From the NCBI GenBank assembly GCA_050258375.1, contig JBLMYQ010000066.1:4666-68665 (forward strand): a stretch of 64,000 nucleotides of DNA, given 5' to 3'. This DNA is from JBLMYQ01 sp050258375. Its GTDB lineage: Bacteria > Bacillota > Clostridia > Acetivibrionales > UBA4821. A program made the position numbers and the translations under genes. The number at the start of each line of letters is the position of its first letter. Position 1 is the first letter of the stretch. Shown here one piece after another: positions 25,876 through 33,851 of this stretch. The notes beneath the pieces were generated by a model. That model was given only the letters and a program-made list of their open reading frames with translations. It ran no database searches and was not told the origin of the DNA.

Positions 25876-26103
25876 ATGAATATTATCATAAATATTACAG
25901 ATTTTATTCCATTAATATCCGAAGATGTTTTTAGAAATGAAGTTTCAATGTGTAAAAATTTAAACAAAAAGAACTCAGGAGGATGTAACTGGGGAAAATG
26001 TAATGAGTGTGGAGTTTTACCTCTTTTAATAAAGCTGCACGAAGGAAGATTAATTGAAGATTCCTCGGAGGTTAATGCTTTAAAAGAAAAGATATTTAAT
26101 TGA
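25876..26103 (+). CDS. Small Cys-containing protein of unknown function
   Basis: A 75-residue protein between hom and thrB. The middle has CNWGKCNECGVLPLL, with four Cys in the protein; the pattern could bind a metal or iron-sulfur cluster. The candidate binding site GAAAGG abuts the ATG at 25876 with no spacer, so translation may really begin at a later, non-ATG codon such as the ATT at 25882; the start is uncertain. I do not know the family. Its position inside an amino-acid gene group hints at a linked role but proves nothing. Confidence 0.55.
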   Translation: MNIIINITDFIPLISEDVFRNEVSMCKNLNKKNSGGCNWGKCNECGVLPLLIKLHEGRLIEDSSEVNALKEKIFN

Positions 26104-26152
26104 GTTGTACGATAGGACCCAAACTCAGAACAAGTAGAATGGAGTGAGGTAT

Positions 26153-27049
26153 ATGTACAAAGTTATAGTCCCGGCAACATCTGCGAATCTAGGACCTGGC
26201 TTTGATTGCCTTGGAGTTGCACTCGATTTGTATAACTCTATAGAAGTAGAAGAAATAGGAAGCGGTTTAAAGATTGAATCAATATCAGGCAACAGTTATT
26301 ATAATAATGAAAACAATCTTATATATAAGTCCATGAAACATATTTTTGACAAGGTTGGGTATAATCCAAAGGGTATCAGAATTATTCAAAAAGATAATAT
26401 TCCTGGAACACGAGGACTGGGAAGCAGCGCAGCTTGCATTGTCGCAGGTTTATTGGCAGGCAATATAATGACCGGAGAAAAGTTTTCGAAGGAAGAAATA
26501 GCATTTATGGCAGGAGCCCTTGATGGACATCCGGATAACACGACACCGGCAGTTTTTGGAGGATTAAGAGCCTCGATTCTTAGAGAAGAGAAGCTGCATC
26601 ATGTCGAAATTCAAATGCCTGATAATCTAAAATTTGCTGCATTTATTCCGGACTTTACTCTTTCTACAGCAAAAGCTAGAATGATACTTCCAAGACTTGT
26701 TTCCCATGAAGACATGGTTTTTAATCTTGGAAGGCTTGCTTTACTGGTATCTTCTTTATCTCAAGGCAAATTGGAGAACCTTGCTCTTGGTCTGGAGGAT
26801 AAGATGCATCAACCATATAGGAAAAGGTTCATACCTGATGTGGATAAGATATTCTCAAAAAGCATGGAGCTTGGAGCAAGAGGCTGCTATATAAGTGGTG
26901 CAGGACCAACTCTTATGGCATTAGTGGATTCAGAATATAACAAATTCTGTGACCAAATGGGAAAGTATATTTTAGATAGCTTGAAAACCAGTTGGACAAT
27001 TGCTTTATTAAATATAAACAAAAATGGTGCAGAAGTTTATACAAGCTAA
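26153..27049 (+). CDS. thrB: Homoserine kinase
   Basis: A 298-residue GHMP-superfamily kinase that phosphorylates homoserine, the committed step to threonine. Motif 1 is PATSANLGPGFDCLG near the N-terminus, the ATP-binding motif 2 is GTRGLGSSAACI (about 87-98), and motif 3 is ISGAGPTLMAL (about 245). The ATG at 26153 is chosen because it sits behind GGAGTGAGGT; the GTG at 26144 lies inside that site. thrC is not in the window. Confidence 0.95.
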   Translation: MYKVIVPATSANLGPGFDCLGVALDLYNSIEVEEIGSGLKIESISGNSYYNNENNLIYKSMKHIFDKVGYNPKGIRIIQKDNIPGTRGLGSSAACIVAGLLAGNIMTGEKFSKEEIAFMAGALDGHPDNTTPAVFGGLRASILREEKLHHVEIQMPDNLKFAAFIPDFTLSTAKARMILPRLVSHEDMVFNLGRLALLVSSLSQGKLENLALGLEDKMHQPYRKRFIPDVDKIFSKSMELGARGCYISGAGPTLMALVDSEYNKFCDQMGKYILDSLKTSWTIALLNINKNGAEVYTS

Positions 27050-27160
27050 AGTAAATTAGTAACAAAAATTATAACAAAATTATAATATGCATACTAAGGA
27101 AATGTTTATAGCTTAAAGATAAAAAATAAACTACAATTCGTTTAATTAGGAGGGATGAAT

Positions 27161-28384
27161 GTGGAACTAATTGTGCAAAAGTTTGGCGGAACATCAGTTG
27201 CAAATGTAGAAAGAGTTATGAATGCTGCTAAAAGAGTTACAGATACATACAAACAAGGAAAATCGGTTGTAGTAGTTGTTTCAGCACAGGGGCATACAAC
27301 AGATGAACTTATAGAAAAGGCAATGGAAATAAACAAAAAACCATCAAAAAGAGAAATGGATGTGCTTCTTTCAACCGGAGAGCAAATATCAATGGCTCTT
27401 ATGGCGATGGCTATAGAAAGTCTTGGATATCCGGCAGTTTCTATGACAGGACTTCAAGCAGGAATTTTTACTAATAGTGTACATGGAAGTGCCAGGATAA
27501 AAAGCATAAATACTGAGAGGATTTTTCGCGAGTTAGATAAGCGGAACATTGTGATAGTTGCAGGCTTTCAAGGGTATAACAAGTTTGATGATATTACCAC
27601 TTTGGGAAGAGGCGGCTCGGATACTACTGCTGTAGCATTAGCAGCTGCTTTAAACGCAGATTTGTGCGAAATATATACTGATGTTGACGGGGTATATACA
27701 TCTGACCCTAGAATAGTTAAAAATGCAGTAAAGCTCAAAGACATTTCATATGATGAGATGCTTGAGCTTGCAAGCCTGGGAGCAAATGTTCTGCATAACC
27801 GTTCTGTTGAAATGGCAAAAAAATATGCTATTAAGCTTATTGTCAGGTCGAGTTTTAATAATAATGAAGGTACAATCGTGAAGGAGGTTGATCTTGTGGA
27901 AAAGATGCTTGTCAGAGGAGTTACAAGAGATGATGATGTTGCAAGAATATCTGTTATGGGTATAGAAGATAAGCCAGGTAAAGCTTTCCAACTATTTTCC
28001 TTGCTTTCAAAAGAAAATATAAATGTAGACTTAATTATACAGTCGATTGGTAAAGAAGATGTAAAAAACATTTCATTTACTATTTCAAAGAAAAATCTTA
28101 GTAAAGCATTAGAGGTATTAAATGAAAATATTGCTGTACTTGAAGCTAAAGAGATAAAGTATTCAGAACAGTATGCAAAGGTTTCAATCGTTGGAGCAGG
28201 AATGGTTAATAATCCTGGTGTTGCGGCTAAAATGTTTGAAGCTCTTTTCGATAGTGATGTTAACATTCACATGATAAGTACTTCTGAAATAAAGGTTTCG
28301 GTACTTGTAGATGCCAAAGATACTGAAAAAGCAGTAAATGCAATACACAGCAAATTTAAGCTCGACGAGATTCAAAATACATAG
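27161..28384 (+). CDS. lysC: Aspartokinase, alpha subunit
   Basis: A 407-residue enzyme that phosphorylates aspartate at the head of the lysine, threonine and methionine pathways. KFGGTSVANVERV is the N-terminal motif; GRGGSDTTAVALAAAL and a catalytic YTDVDGVYTSDPR segment follow. Two ACT domains (from about residue 265) bind effector amino acids. The GTG at 27161 is preferred because AGGAGGG ends directly against the ATG at 27155 but lies six bases before the GTG. Length and domain order match the lysine-sensitive aspartokinase II type of Bacillus, which also makes a beta subunit from an internal start (see 27896). Confidence 0.95.
   Translation: MELIVQKFGGTSVANVERVMNAAKRVTDTYKQGKSVVVVVSAQGHTTDELIEKAMEINKKPSKREMDVLLSTGEQISMALMAMAIESLGYPAVSMTGLQAGIFTNSVHGSARIKSINTERIFRELDKRNIVIVAGFQGYNKFDDITTLGRGGSDTTAVALAAALNADLCEIYTDVDGVYTSDPRIVKNAVKLKDISYDEMLELASLGANVLHNRSVEMAKKYAIKLIVRSSFNNNEGTIVKEVDLVEKMLVRGVTRDDDVARISVMGIEDKPGKAFQLFSLLSKENINVDLIIQSIGKEDVKNISFTISKKNLSKALEVLNENIAVLEAKEIKYSEQYAKVSIVGAGMVNNPGVAAKMFEALFDSDVNIHMISTSEIKVSVLVDAKDTEKAVNAIHSKFKLDEIQNT
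27896..28384 (+). CDS. lysC: Aspartokinase beta (regulatory) subunit from an internal in-frame start
   Basis: Inside lysC, AAGGAGG at 27881-27887 lies eight bases before an in-frame GTG at 27896. Translation from there would give 162 residues covering only the two ACT domains. In Bacillus subtilis aspartokinase II the alpha and beta subunits are 408 and about 163 residues and arise from in-phase overlapping translation, the same proportions as here. The site and spacing are seen; its use is inferred. Confidence 0.65.
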   Translation: MEKMLVRGVTRDDDVARISVMGIEDKPGKAFQLFSLLSKENINVDLIIQSIGKEDVKNISFTISKKNLSKALEVLNENIAVLEAKEIKYSEQYAKVSIVGAGMVNNPGVAAKMFEALFDSDVNIHMISTSEIKVSVLVDAKDTEKAVNAIHSKFKLDEIQNT

Positions 28385-28404
28385 CTCATATTTGGAGGAG
28401 TAAG

Positions 28405-29139
28405 ATGAAGCTCACAGTAATAGGTAATTGTGGTCCATACCCACCTAAGAATGGCGCATGTTCAGGATATCTTCTGGAAACCGAAGGCGCAAAGATATTG
28501 ATAGAATGTGGCAGCGGTGTTTTAAGTAAACTGCCGAACTACTGTGCTTTAGAAGAGATTACGCATATAATTCTTTCGCATCTGCACTATGACCATATGG
28601 GAGATATTATGGTATTTAAGTATGCTATTGAGGGAAAGCTTAAAAGAGGGCAGAAGCTTAACACGATAAAGCTATTTCTACCTAATGAGCCTAAGGACGA
28701 ATTTCAAAAAATAACTTCTAAGGATTTATTTGATGTTGTAATAATAAATGATGGTTTGAAAACCCAAATTAATAATTTAAATATAAGCTTTGCCAGAATG
28801 AACCATCCAATTCCATCTTATGGGGTAAGAATTCAGGAAAAAGAAAAAGTTTTTGTGTATTCGGGTGATGCTTCATATTTAAACTTCCCGCTGGAGTTTG
28901 TTGGCGATTGTGATATGTTTCTTTGTGATTCAGCTTTACTTTCAAGTGAAAAGAAAACTTCAGATGTATCTCACCTCACATCGGCAGAAGTTGGAGAAAT
29001 AGCAAAAAATGCAAGAGTAAAAAAGCTGCTGATAACACATTTCTGGCCGGAAGCAAATCAGGAAGATAATCTAAAAGAAGCTATTGGGATATTCTCACAT
29101 ACAGAAATTGCACAGATAGATAAAATATATAATATATAA
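28405..29139 (+). CDS. MBL-fold metallohydrolase (RNase Z/YhfI-like group)
   Basis: A 244-residue metallo-beta-lactamase-fold protein. The metal ligands are in SHLHYDHMGD (about residue 52), MNHPIPSYG, YSGDASY and THFWPE near the C-terminus. N-terminal VIGNCGPYPPKNG is typical of the YhfI subgroup, related to tRNase Z but lacking its exosite, with unknown substrate. The ATG at 28405 follows TTGGAGGAG, 20 bases after lysC, so it may be co-transcribed with the amino-acid genes. Confidence 0.85.
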   Translation: MKLTVIGNCGPYPPKNGACSGYLLETEGAKILIECGSGVLSKLPNYCALEEITHIILSHLHYDHMGDIMVFKYAIEGKLKRGQKLNTIKLFLPNEPKDEFQKITSKDLFDVVIINDGLKTQINNLNISFARMNHPIPSYGVRIQEKEKVFVYSGDASYLNFPLEFVGDCDMFLCDSALLSSEKKTSDVSHLTSAEVGEIAKNARVKKLLITHFWPEANQEDNLKEAIGIFSHTEIAQIDKIYNI

Positions 29140-29187
29140 CCTCACAAAGATAAAAAGCACCGTATGGTGCTTTATTTTTGTGAGGTT
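29140..29187. terminator. Bidirectional terminator
   Basis: Inner stem AAAGCACC/GGTGCTTT (29154-29173) within a longer imperfect stem CCTCACAAA/TTTGTGAGG. It serves the MBL gene and, on the other strand, overlaps the end of the transglycosylase gene. Confidence 0.8.
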
Positions 29188-29768
29188 CCTTCATATTCGT
29201 TAAAATAATTCATAACTTTTTGTACATAATTTTGCGTTTCGTCATAGGGTGGAATTCCGTTATATTTCTTAACAGCACCTGGACCGGCATTATACGCGGC
29301 AAGAGCCAAATCAACGCTGCCGAACTGGTCAAGTTGATATTTTAGATACTGGGTTCCTCCGTTTATATTCTGCGCAATATCCCAAGGGTTAGTTATACCT
29401 AACCCTTCAGCTGTTCCTGGCATTAACTGCATCAAGCCCTGTGCACCTGCGCCGGATAATGAGTAAGGATTAAAGCTCGATTCCTGTTTAATAACAGCCC
29501 GTATAAGATTTGGGTTAATATCATATTTTTTTGCAGAGGCTGCTATATTTTGCTCTATTGTTTGAAGGAGTTGTCCCTTGTTTAGAGCAAAATTAGAAGG
29601 AATAGGTTTGTAGCGCAAATTATCAGCAATGTTTTTTGTTTTGCTGTTTTGAGCCTCTTCCAGTATATTTTCAAAAGAAGTATTCTCAGATATATTAAGC
29701 TTTAACGGAACACGACTTTCAATTTCTTCAATTTTTTGACGAAAAATTTCATTAACGCTTATGGGCAT
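29172..29768 (-). CDS. Lytic transglycosylase (SLT domain)
   Basis: A 198-residue protein. Residues 80-190 are a goose-lysozyme-like SLT domain with the catalytic Glu in IKQESSFNP, then GAGAQGLMQLMPGTA and AAYNAGPGAV. The first 75 residues are polar and variable, and no clear signal peptide is visible, so the route to the cell wall is unclear. It cleaves peptidoglycan glycan strands. The ATG at 29768 follows AGGTG; a GTG at 29777 lies within that site. Confidence 0.9.
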   Translation of the reverse strand: MPISVNEIFRQKIEEIESRVPLKLNISENTSFENILEEAQNSKTKNIADNLRYKPIPSNFALNKGQLLQTIEQNIAASAKKYDINPNLIRAVIKQESSFNPYSLSGAGAQGLMQLMPGTAEGLGITNPWDIAQNINGGTQYLKYQLDQFGSVDLALAAYNAGPGAVKKYNGIPPYDETQNYVQKVMNYFNEYEGTSQK

Positions 29769-29840
29769 GTCTATCACCTATTATTATCATATCACACTTG
29801 GCTTTTAGGTGCAAATGTACAAAATACAATGTGATTTCAA

Positions 29841-29869
29841 GAATATAATTGAAGTTGTACACATAATAT
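29841..29869 (+). promoter_or_regulatory. Candidate sigma-E sporulation promoter of yabP-yabQ
   Basis: GAATATAA (29841-29848), 13 bases, CATAATAT (29862-29869) fit the mother-cell sigma-E pattern of an ATA-type -35 and CATA-type -10. In Bacillus yabP-yabQ are sigma-E genes. A small palindrome ACCAGT-AATA-ACTGGT (29912-29927) lies in the leader. Confidence 0.5.
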
Positions 29870-29952
29870 TTACTAATGGTTTTTATAGGGCTGAATACCT
29901 TATGAAAATAGACCAGTAATAACTGGTTACTAAATTAATAGGGGAGGCTATT

Positions 29953-30243
29953 ATGACTTTTGAGGATAAAAAAATTACAAAACCTAAAGTTCATAACATT
30001 ATTATGGAAAACAGGCAAAAACTTAGTGTTTCAGGAGTAATTGATGTCGATAGCTTTAACACAGAAAATGTTATCCTCGAAACTGAAATGGGAATGCTTT
30101 CAATCAAGGGAGAAGAACTCAGAATTAGCAGACTCAACTTGGAAAATGCAGAGATGATTGTCGAGGGTGATATTTTAAGCTGTGTATACAGTGATGATTT
30201 TAAGACTAAAGGCTTGGGGTTCCTTGGTAGAATGTTTAGATAA
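29953..30243 (+). CDS. yabP: Spore coat/cortex protein YabP
   Basis: A 96-residue protein matching YabP: HNIIMENRQKLSVSGVIDV, then TEMGMLSIKGEELRI and a short tail. YabP is needed for spore cortex assembly and is made in the mother cell. The ATG at 29953 follows GGGGAGG. yabQ, divIC and yabR follow in the same order as in Bacillus. Confidence 0.93.
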   Translation: MTFEDKKITKPKVHNIIMENRQKLSVSGVIDVDSFNTENVILETEMGMLSIKGEELRISRLNLENAEMIVEGDILSCVYSDDFKTKGLGFLGRMFR

Positions 30244-30257
30244 GGCGGTGATATGAT

Positions 30258-30758
30258 TTGGCTGTTTCTATTTCCAGTCAAGTTGCAATTTTCTTCTGGT
30301 GTATATTTTGTGGGCTTATAATCGGGCTGCTCTTTGATGTTTTTAGATTATCAAGAAAGATTATACCTACAAACGACTATATAACTTACATTGAAGATAT
30401 AATATTTTGGCTTTTAGTTGGGGTGGTTGTTCTTGCAACGGTCTTCCAATGCAATCAGGGACAGCTTAGAGGGTTTGTATTTCTGGGGATTTTTCTTGGC
30501 GCCATATTCTATTTTATGCTTTTTAGTAATTTGATGATGCGCTTTATCATTATGCTCTTTAAGCTGTCGCAAAAAATTATAAATTATGTAATAAAATATT
30601 TAGAAAAGCCGATAAGAGTTATAGTGAAAGTAATAATTGTTCCAAACAAGTTTATTTGGAAGATAACTAAAAAGCTGTATTCTAAAATTAAATCAATATA
30701 TATAAATGTTATAAGTAATATTAAAAGATCAAAAAAAATTATTAAAGAAAAAGTATGA
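30258..30758 (+). CDS. yabQ: Spore cortex biosynthesis protein YabQ
   Basis: A 166-residue membrane protein with about three hydrophobic helices in the first 100 residues (QVAIFFWCIFCGLIIGLLFD, FWLLVGVVVLA, GIFLGAIFYFMLF) and a very basic Lys-rich tail. YabQ is an integral outer-forespore-membrane protein required for cortex formation. The start is the TTG at 30258 behind GGCGGTG; the ATG at 30253 is out of frame. It is 14 bases after yabP. Confidence 0.92.
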   Translation: MAVSISSQVAIFFWCIFCGLIIGLLFDVFRLSRKIIPTNDYITYIEDIIFWLLVGVVVLATVFQCNQGQLRGFVFLGIFLGAIFYFMLFSNLMMRFIIMLFKLSQKIINYVIKYLEKPIRVIVKVIIVPNKFIWKITKKLYSKIKSIYINVISNIKRSKKIIKEKV

Positions 30759-30859
30759 TTAAGCAGGAGATTGAATTTAAATATCGAATATATAATATGG
30801 TATTGTTACAAATACAAAAACTTCTTTCCATTATATAAACACTATTCGGAGAAAATTGG

Positions 30860-31138
30860 ATGAAGAACAAAAGAAAAGATAATTTGAAGAAGGTAGTATA
30901 TTCTGTTGTAATTGTATATGTTGGCTATATCGTGCTAAAGCAGCAGGCAATTTTGTTTGATTGTCAAAAACAACAGACTTTTTATTTAAATGAAATAAAA
31001 AAGAATCAAAATATTTCTCAAGAGTTGAAGCAAAAAAAGGAGCTTTACAACTCTGATTTTTATGTTGAAAAGGTTGCCAGAGAAAAATTGGGTATGGTTT
31101 ATCCCGAAGAAAAAGTATTTAAAGATATATCAAGATGA
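30860..31138 (+). CDS. divIC: Septum formation initiator DivIC/FtsB family
   Basis: A 92-residue bitopic protein: basic cytoplasmic N-terminus, one membrane helix (about 12-29), a coiled coil (about 34-60) and the family ending FYVEKVAREKLGMVYPEE. With FtsL and DivIB-type proteins it stabilises the septal peptidoglycan synthase. It follows yabQ after about 100 bases that hold no gene. The ATG at 30860 follows CGGAGA. Confidence 0.9.
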   Translation: MKNKRKDNLKKVVYSVVIVYVGYIVLKQQAILFDCQKQQTFYLNEIKKNQNISQELKQKKELYNSDFYVEKVAREKLGMVYPEEKVFKDISR

Positions 31139-31258
31139 GAAAGCTTTGGGATAGTTGACTATATAGGCGTTTTGATATAAAATAGTATCACTTTGTTATA
31201 TAAAGTTGAATAAATAAATATAAATATAAACCGAGATTTAAGGAGGAGTTCTTAAAAT

Positions 31259-31681
31259 ATGCCATTTGAAGTAGGCAGCGTAGTAGAAGGCAAAGTTACG
31301 GGAATAACAAAATTTGGAGCCTTCGTTCAGTTACAGGATGGTACTATGGGATTGGTACACATATCCGAGATTGCAGATAGCTATGTAACTGATGTTAATG
31401 AACATTTAAGGGAGAATCAGTTAGTAAAGGTAAAAGTTATTTCTATTGATGACAAGGGAAAATTAAGCCTTTCAATTAAGAAAGCTGTTGATCCTAAAAA
31501 TAAAACTTTTGGTCCTCCTCCTGATGATTTTGATTGGTCAGTAAGCAGAAGTGACAACATGTCATTCGAAGAGCGCTTATCCAAGTACAAAAAAGATAGT
31601 GAAGAAAAGCTATCTGACTTGAAACGCAGCTTCGAATCTAAAAGAGGAAGCGGTGGATACCGGAAGTCAATTCCTTTTTAA
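31259..31681 (+). CDS. yabR: S1 RNA-binding domain protein YabR
   Basis: A 140-residue protein. Residues 1-75 are one S1 domain (VGSVVEGKVTGITKFGAFV, GLVHISEIAD, VKVKVISIDDKGKLSLSIK). The remaining half is charged and likely disordered. The family, related to general stress protein 13, binds RNA or ribosomes. The ATG at 31259 follows AAGGAGGAG. In Bacillus spoIIE follows yabR; here a terminator and rho follow. Confidence 0.9.
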   Translation: MPFEVGSVVEGKVTGITKFGAFVQLQDGTMGLVHISEIADSYVTDVNEHLRENQLVKVKVISIDDKGKLSLSIKKAVDPKNKTFGPPPDDFDWSVSRSDNMSFEERLSKYKKDSEEKLSDLKRSFESKRGSGGYRKSIPF

Positions 31682-31693
31682 TATAACTTACCA

Positions 31694-31728
31694 TAAACCC
31701 ATCTCATTACGAGAAGGGTTTAGTTTTT
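31694..31728 (+). terminator. Terminator of the yabP-yabR cluster
   Basis: TAAACCC and TCTC pair with GAGA and GGGTTTA (31694-31722), followed by GTTTTT. Confidence 0.75.
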
Positions 31729-31828
31729 ATGTATAAAATATTCCTTAAGTGGCAAAATATATAAAGAAATGTATGCTAAGATTTATTATATTGTTTAAAA
31801 AAGATTAAAGAAGACAAAGGTGTAATAT

Positions 31829-31857
31829 TTGACATTTTAGATAATCAATGCTAAAAT
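31829..31857 (+). promoter_or_regulatory. Promoter of rho
   Basis: TTGACA (31829-31834), 17 bases, TAAAAT (31852-31857) preceded by TGC. The leader from about 31865 to 31977 contains a C/T-rich, G-poor stretch (31873-31912), of the kind Rho binds, which would suit autoregulation by Rho; that is inference. Confidence 0.7.
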
Positions 31858-31977
31858 GAAATAGAACTATAATCTTTTCTTCTTTCCCCAAATCCTTCAA
31901 AACCTTTGAATTCAGGAGATTTTACATTTGTCTTTGTATTTTCCAAAGAAAGGTAGTTATTTTAAGGGTGGTGTTTT

Positions 31978-33561
31978 ATGAATACTGTTGATTTAAAAAG
32001 CAAGACTTTAGAAGAGCTGAGGTATATAGCCAAAATTGTTGGCTTAAATAATTATTTGAAATTTAAAAAAGGTGAACTTATAGAACAATTGATGAAGTTT
32101 GAAAAGCAAAATGCTGAAGTTAAGGCTAACTCGGATGCAGAGCCTAAAGACTTGGATGAGCAGATTCATAAACAAGTGGAAAATAAAGATGAGCAAGATA
32201 CAGAGCAGATTAAGAAAAAACGGGGCAGACCCAGCAGGGCTGCTTTGAAGACTGAGTCTGAGGAAATTAAGAGCGAACAGGATGATAATAAGATTCCTGT
32301 ATCTGGTGGAGTGAAAGCAAGAGCTAAGGCTCATGAAGTTATACACAAATCAAAGCATTCACAAATAGAAAAGGTTGAAGAAAATAAAGAAGAAATAAAA
32401 AAAGATGATTATTTAAACGGAATTGAAAAAATTACAAGCGATGACCCGGTTGAAGGTGTTCTAGAAGTATTACCGGATGGTTATGGATTTTTAAGATGTG
32501 ACAATTACCTTTCAGGACCAAAGGATGTATATGTTTCTCCTTCTCAAATCAGAAGATTCGGTTTAAAAACGGGAGACCTTGTAAGAGGTAAAGGAAGAAT
32601 TCCTAAAGAAGGAGAAAAGTTTCAAGCACTTCTATATGTCCAAACTGTTAATGGAGACTCGCCTGAGGTAGCTTCTAAGAGGATTCCTTTTGAGAATCTT
32701 ACCCCGATTTATCCGGAACAAAGAATAACGTTGGAAACTAATTCCAGAGAACTGTCGACAAGACTCATAGACCTTATTGCTCCAATAGGAAAGGGGCAGA
32801 GGGGCATGATTGTTGCGCCTCCAAAGGCAGGAAAAACGATTTTACTAAAAAAAATTGCCAACAGTATAACGACAAATTATCCTGATATAGAATTGATTGT
32901 TCTTTTAATAGATGAAAGACCTGAAGAAGTTACGGATATGCAGAGGTCAATAAAAGGAGAAGTAATATATTCAACTTTTGATGAGGTTCCGGATCATCAT
33001 ATAAAAGTTGCTGAAATGGTACTTGAAAGAGCACAGAGATTAGTTGAGCAGAAGAGGGATGTTGTTATACTTTTGGATAGTATAACAAGACTTGCAAGGG
33101 CATATAATCTTACAATACCACCAACAGGACGTACACTTTCAGGCGGATTGGATCCAGGGGCTTTGCATAAACCTAAAAGATTCTTCGGGGCGGCAAGGAA
33201 TATCGAATTCGGAGGAAGCTTGACTATATTAGCGACGGCACTTATCGAAACAGGAAGCAGAATGGATGATGTTATCTTTGAAGAATTCAAAGGTACTGGA
33301 AATATGGAACTTCATTTGGATAGAAAATTATCAGAAAAGAGGATATTCCCAGCTATTGATATAAATAAATCTGGTACAAGAAGAGAAGAATTACTCCTTA
33401 ACCAGAAAGAACTTGAAGCCATATGGACAATACGTAAAGCTTTAAGCAGTTCAGGAACAGCAGAAGTGACAGAACTCCTGATAAATAGATTAATGGCAAC
33501 AAAAACTAATGCAGATTTTGTTTCTACAATAAATGTTACATTCAATACTCAGTATATGTAA
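31978..33561 (+). CDS. rho: Transcription termination factor Rho
   Basis: A 527-residue hexameric RNA helicase, about 100 longer than the E. coli protein. Residues 1-45 are the Rho N-terminal helical domain. About 46-145 form a Lys/Glu-rich, low-complexity insertion with an AT-hook-like KKRGRPSRAAL. The RNA-binding cold-shock fold follows (GVLEVLPDGYGFLR, about 160-173), then Walker A APPKAGKT (about 280) and VVILLDSITRLARAYN. Such insertions are known in Rho of several phyla. The ATG at 31978 follows AGGGTGGTG. It ends in a strong terminator. Confidence 0.96.
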   Translation: MNTVDLKSKTLEELRYIAKIVGLNNYLKFKKGELIEQLMKFEKQNAEVKANSDAEPKDLDEQIHKQVENKDEQDTEQIKKKRGRPSRAALKTESEEIKSEQDDNKIPVSGGVKARAKAHEVIHKSKHSQIEKVEENKEEIKKDDYLNGIEKITSDDPVEGVLEVLPDGYGFLRCDNYLSGPKDVYVSPSQIRRFGLKTGDLVRGKGRIPKEGEKFQALLYVQTVNGDSPEVASKRIPFENLTPIYPEQRITLETNSRELSTRLIDLIAPIGKGQRGMIVAPPKAGKTILLKKIANSITTNYPDIELIVLLIDERPEEVTDMQRSIKGEVIYSTFDEVPDHHIKVAEMVLERAQRLVEQKRDVVILLDSITRLARAYNLTIPPTGRTLSGGLDPGALHKPKRFFGAARNIEFGGSLTILATALIETGSRMDDVIFEEFKGTGNMELHLDRKLSEKRIFPAIDINKSGTRREELLLNQKELEAIWTIRKALSSSGTAEVTELLINRLMATKTNADFVSTINVTFNTQYM

Positions 33562-33577
33562 ATTGTGAAAATCTAAT

Positions 33578-33624
33578 AAATAATAAAAGCATTTGTCAAT
33601 GTACGACAAATGCTTTTATTATTT
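33578..33624 (+). terminator. Terminator of rho
   Basis: Twenty-base arms (33578-33597 and 33605-33624), rich in A/T at the base with AAGCATTTGTC at the top, and a seven-base loop. Confidence 0.9.
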
Positions 33625-33851
33625 ATTAAAAGTTTTTACGATTTTTGAAAAAAACTATTGAAAAAACTTTTCAATAAATGTAAAATACACTCAGATTAAT
33701 ACTTTAAATCTTGTATTTTAAAAAAATGTCATTAACTTACAAAAAAAATCTTGTTTTTCCTTAAACCTATAATTTAATAAACTTTTTTACTACAATGCTG
33801 CTTTTGAGTTTGACCATTGATATTTTACGAAAGAAAGGAAAAATCCTACAA

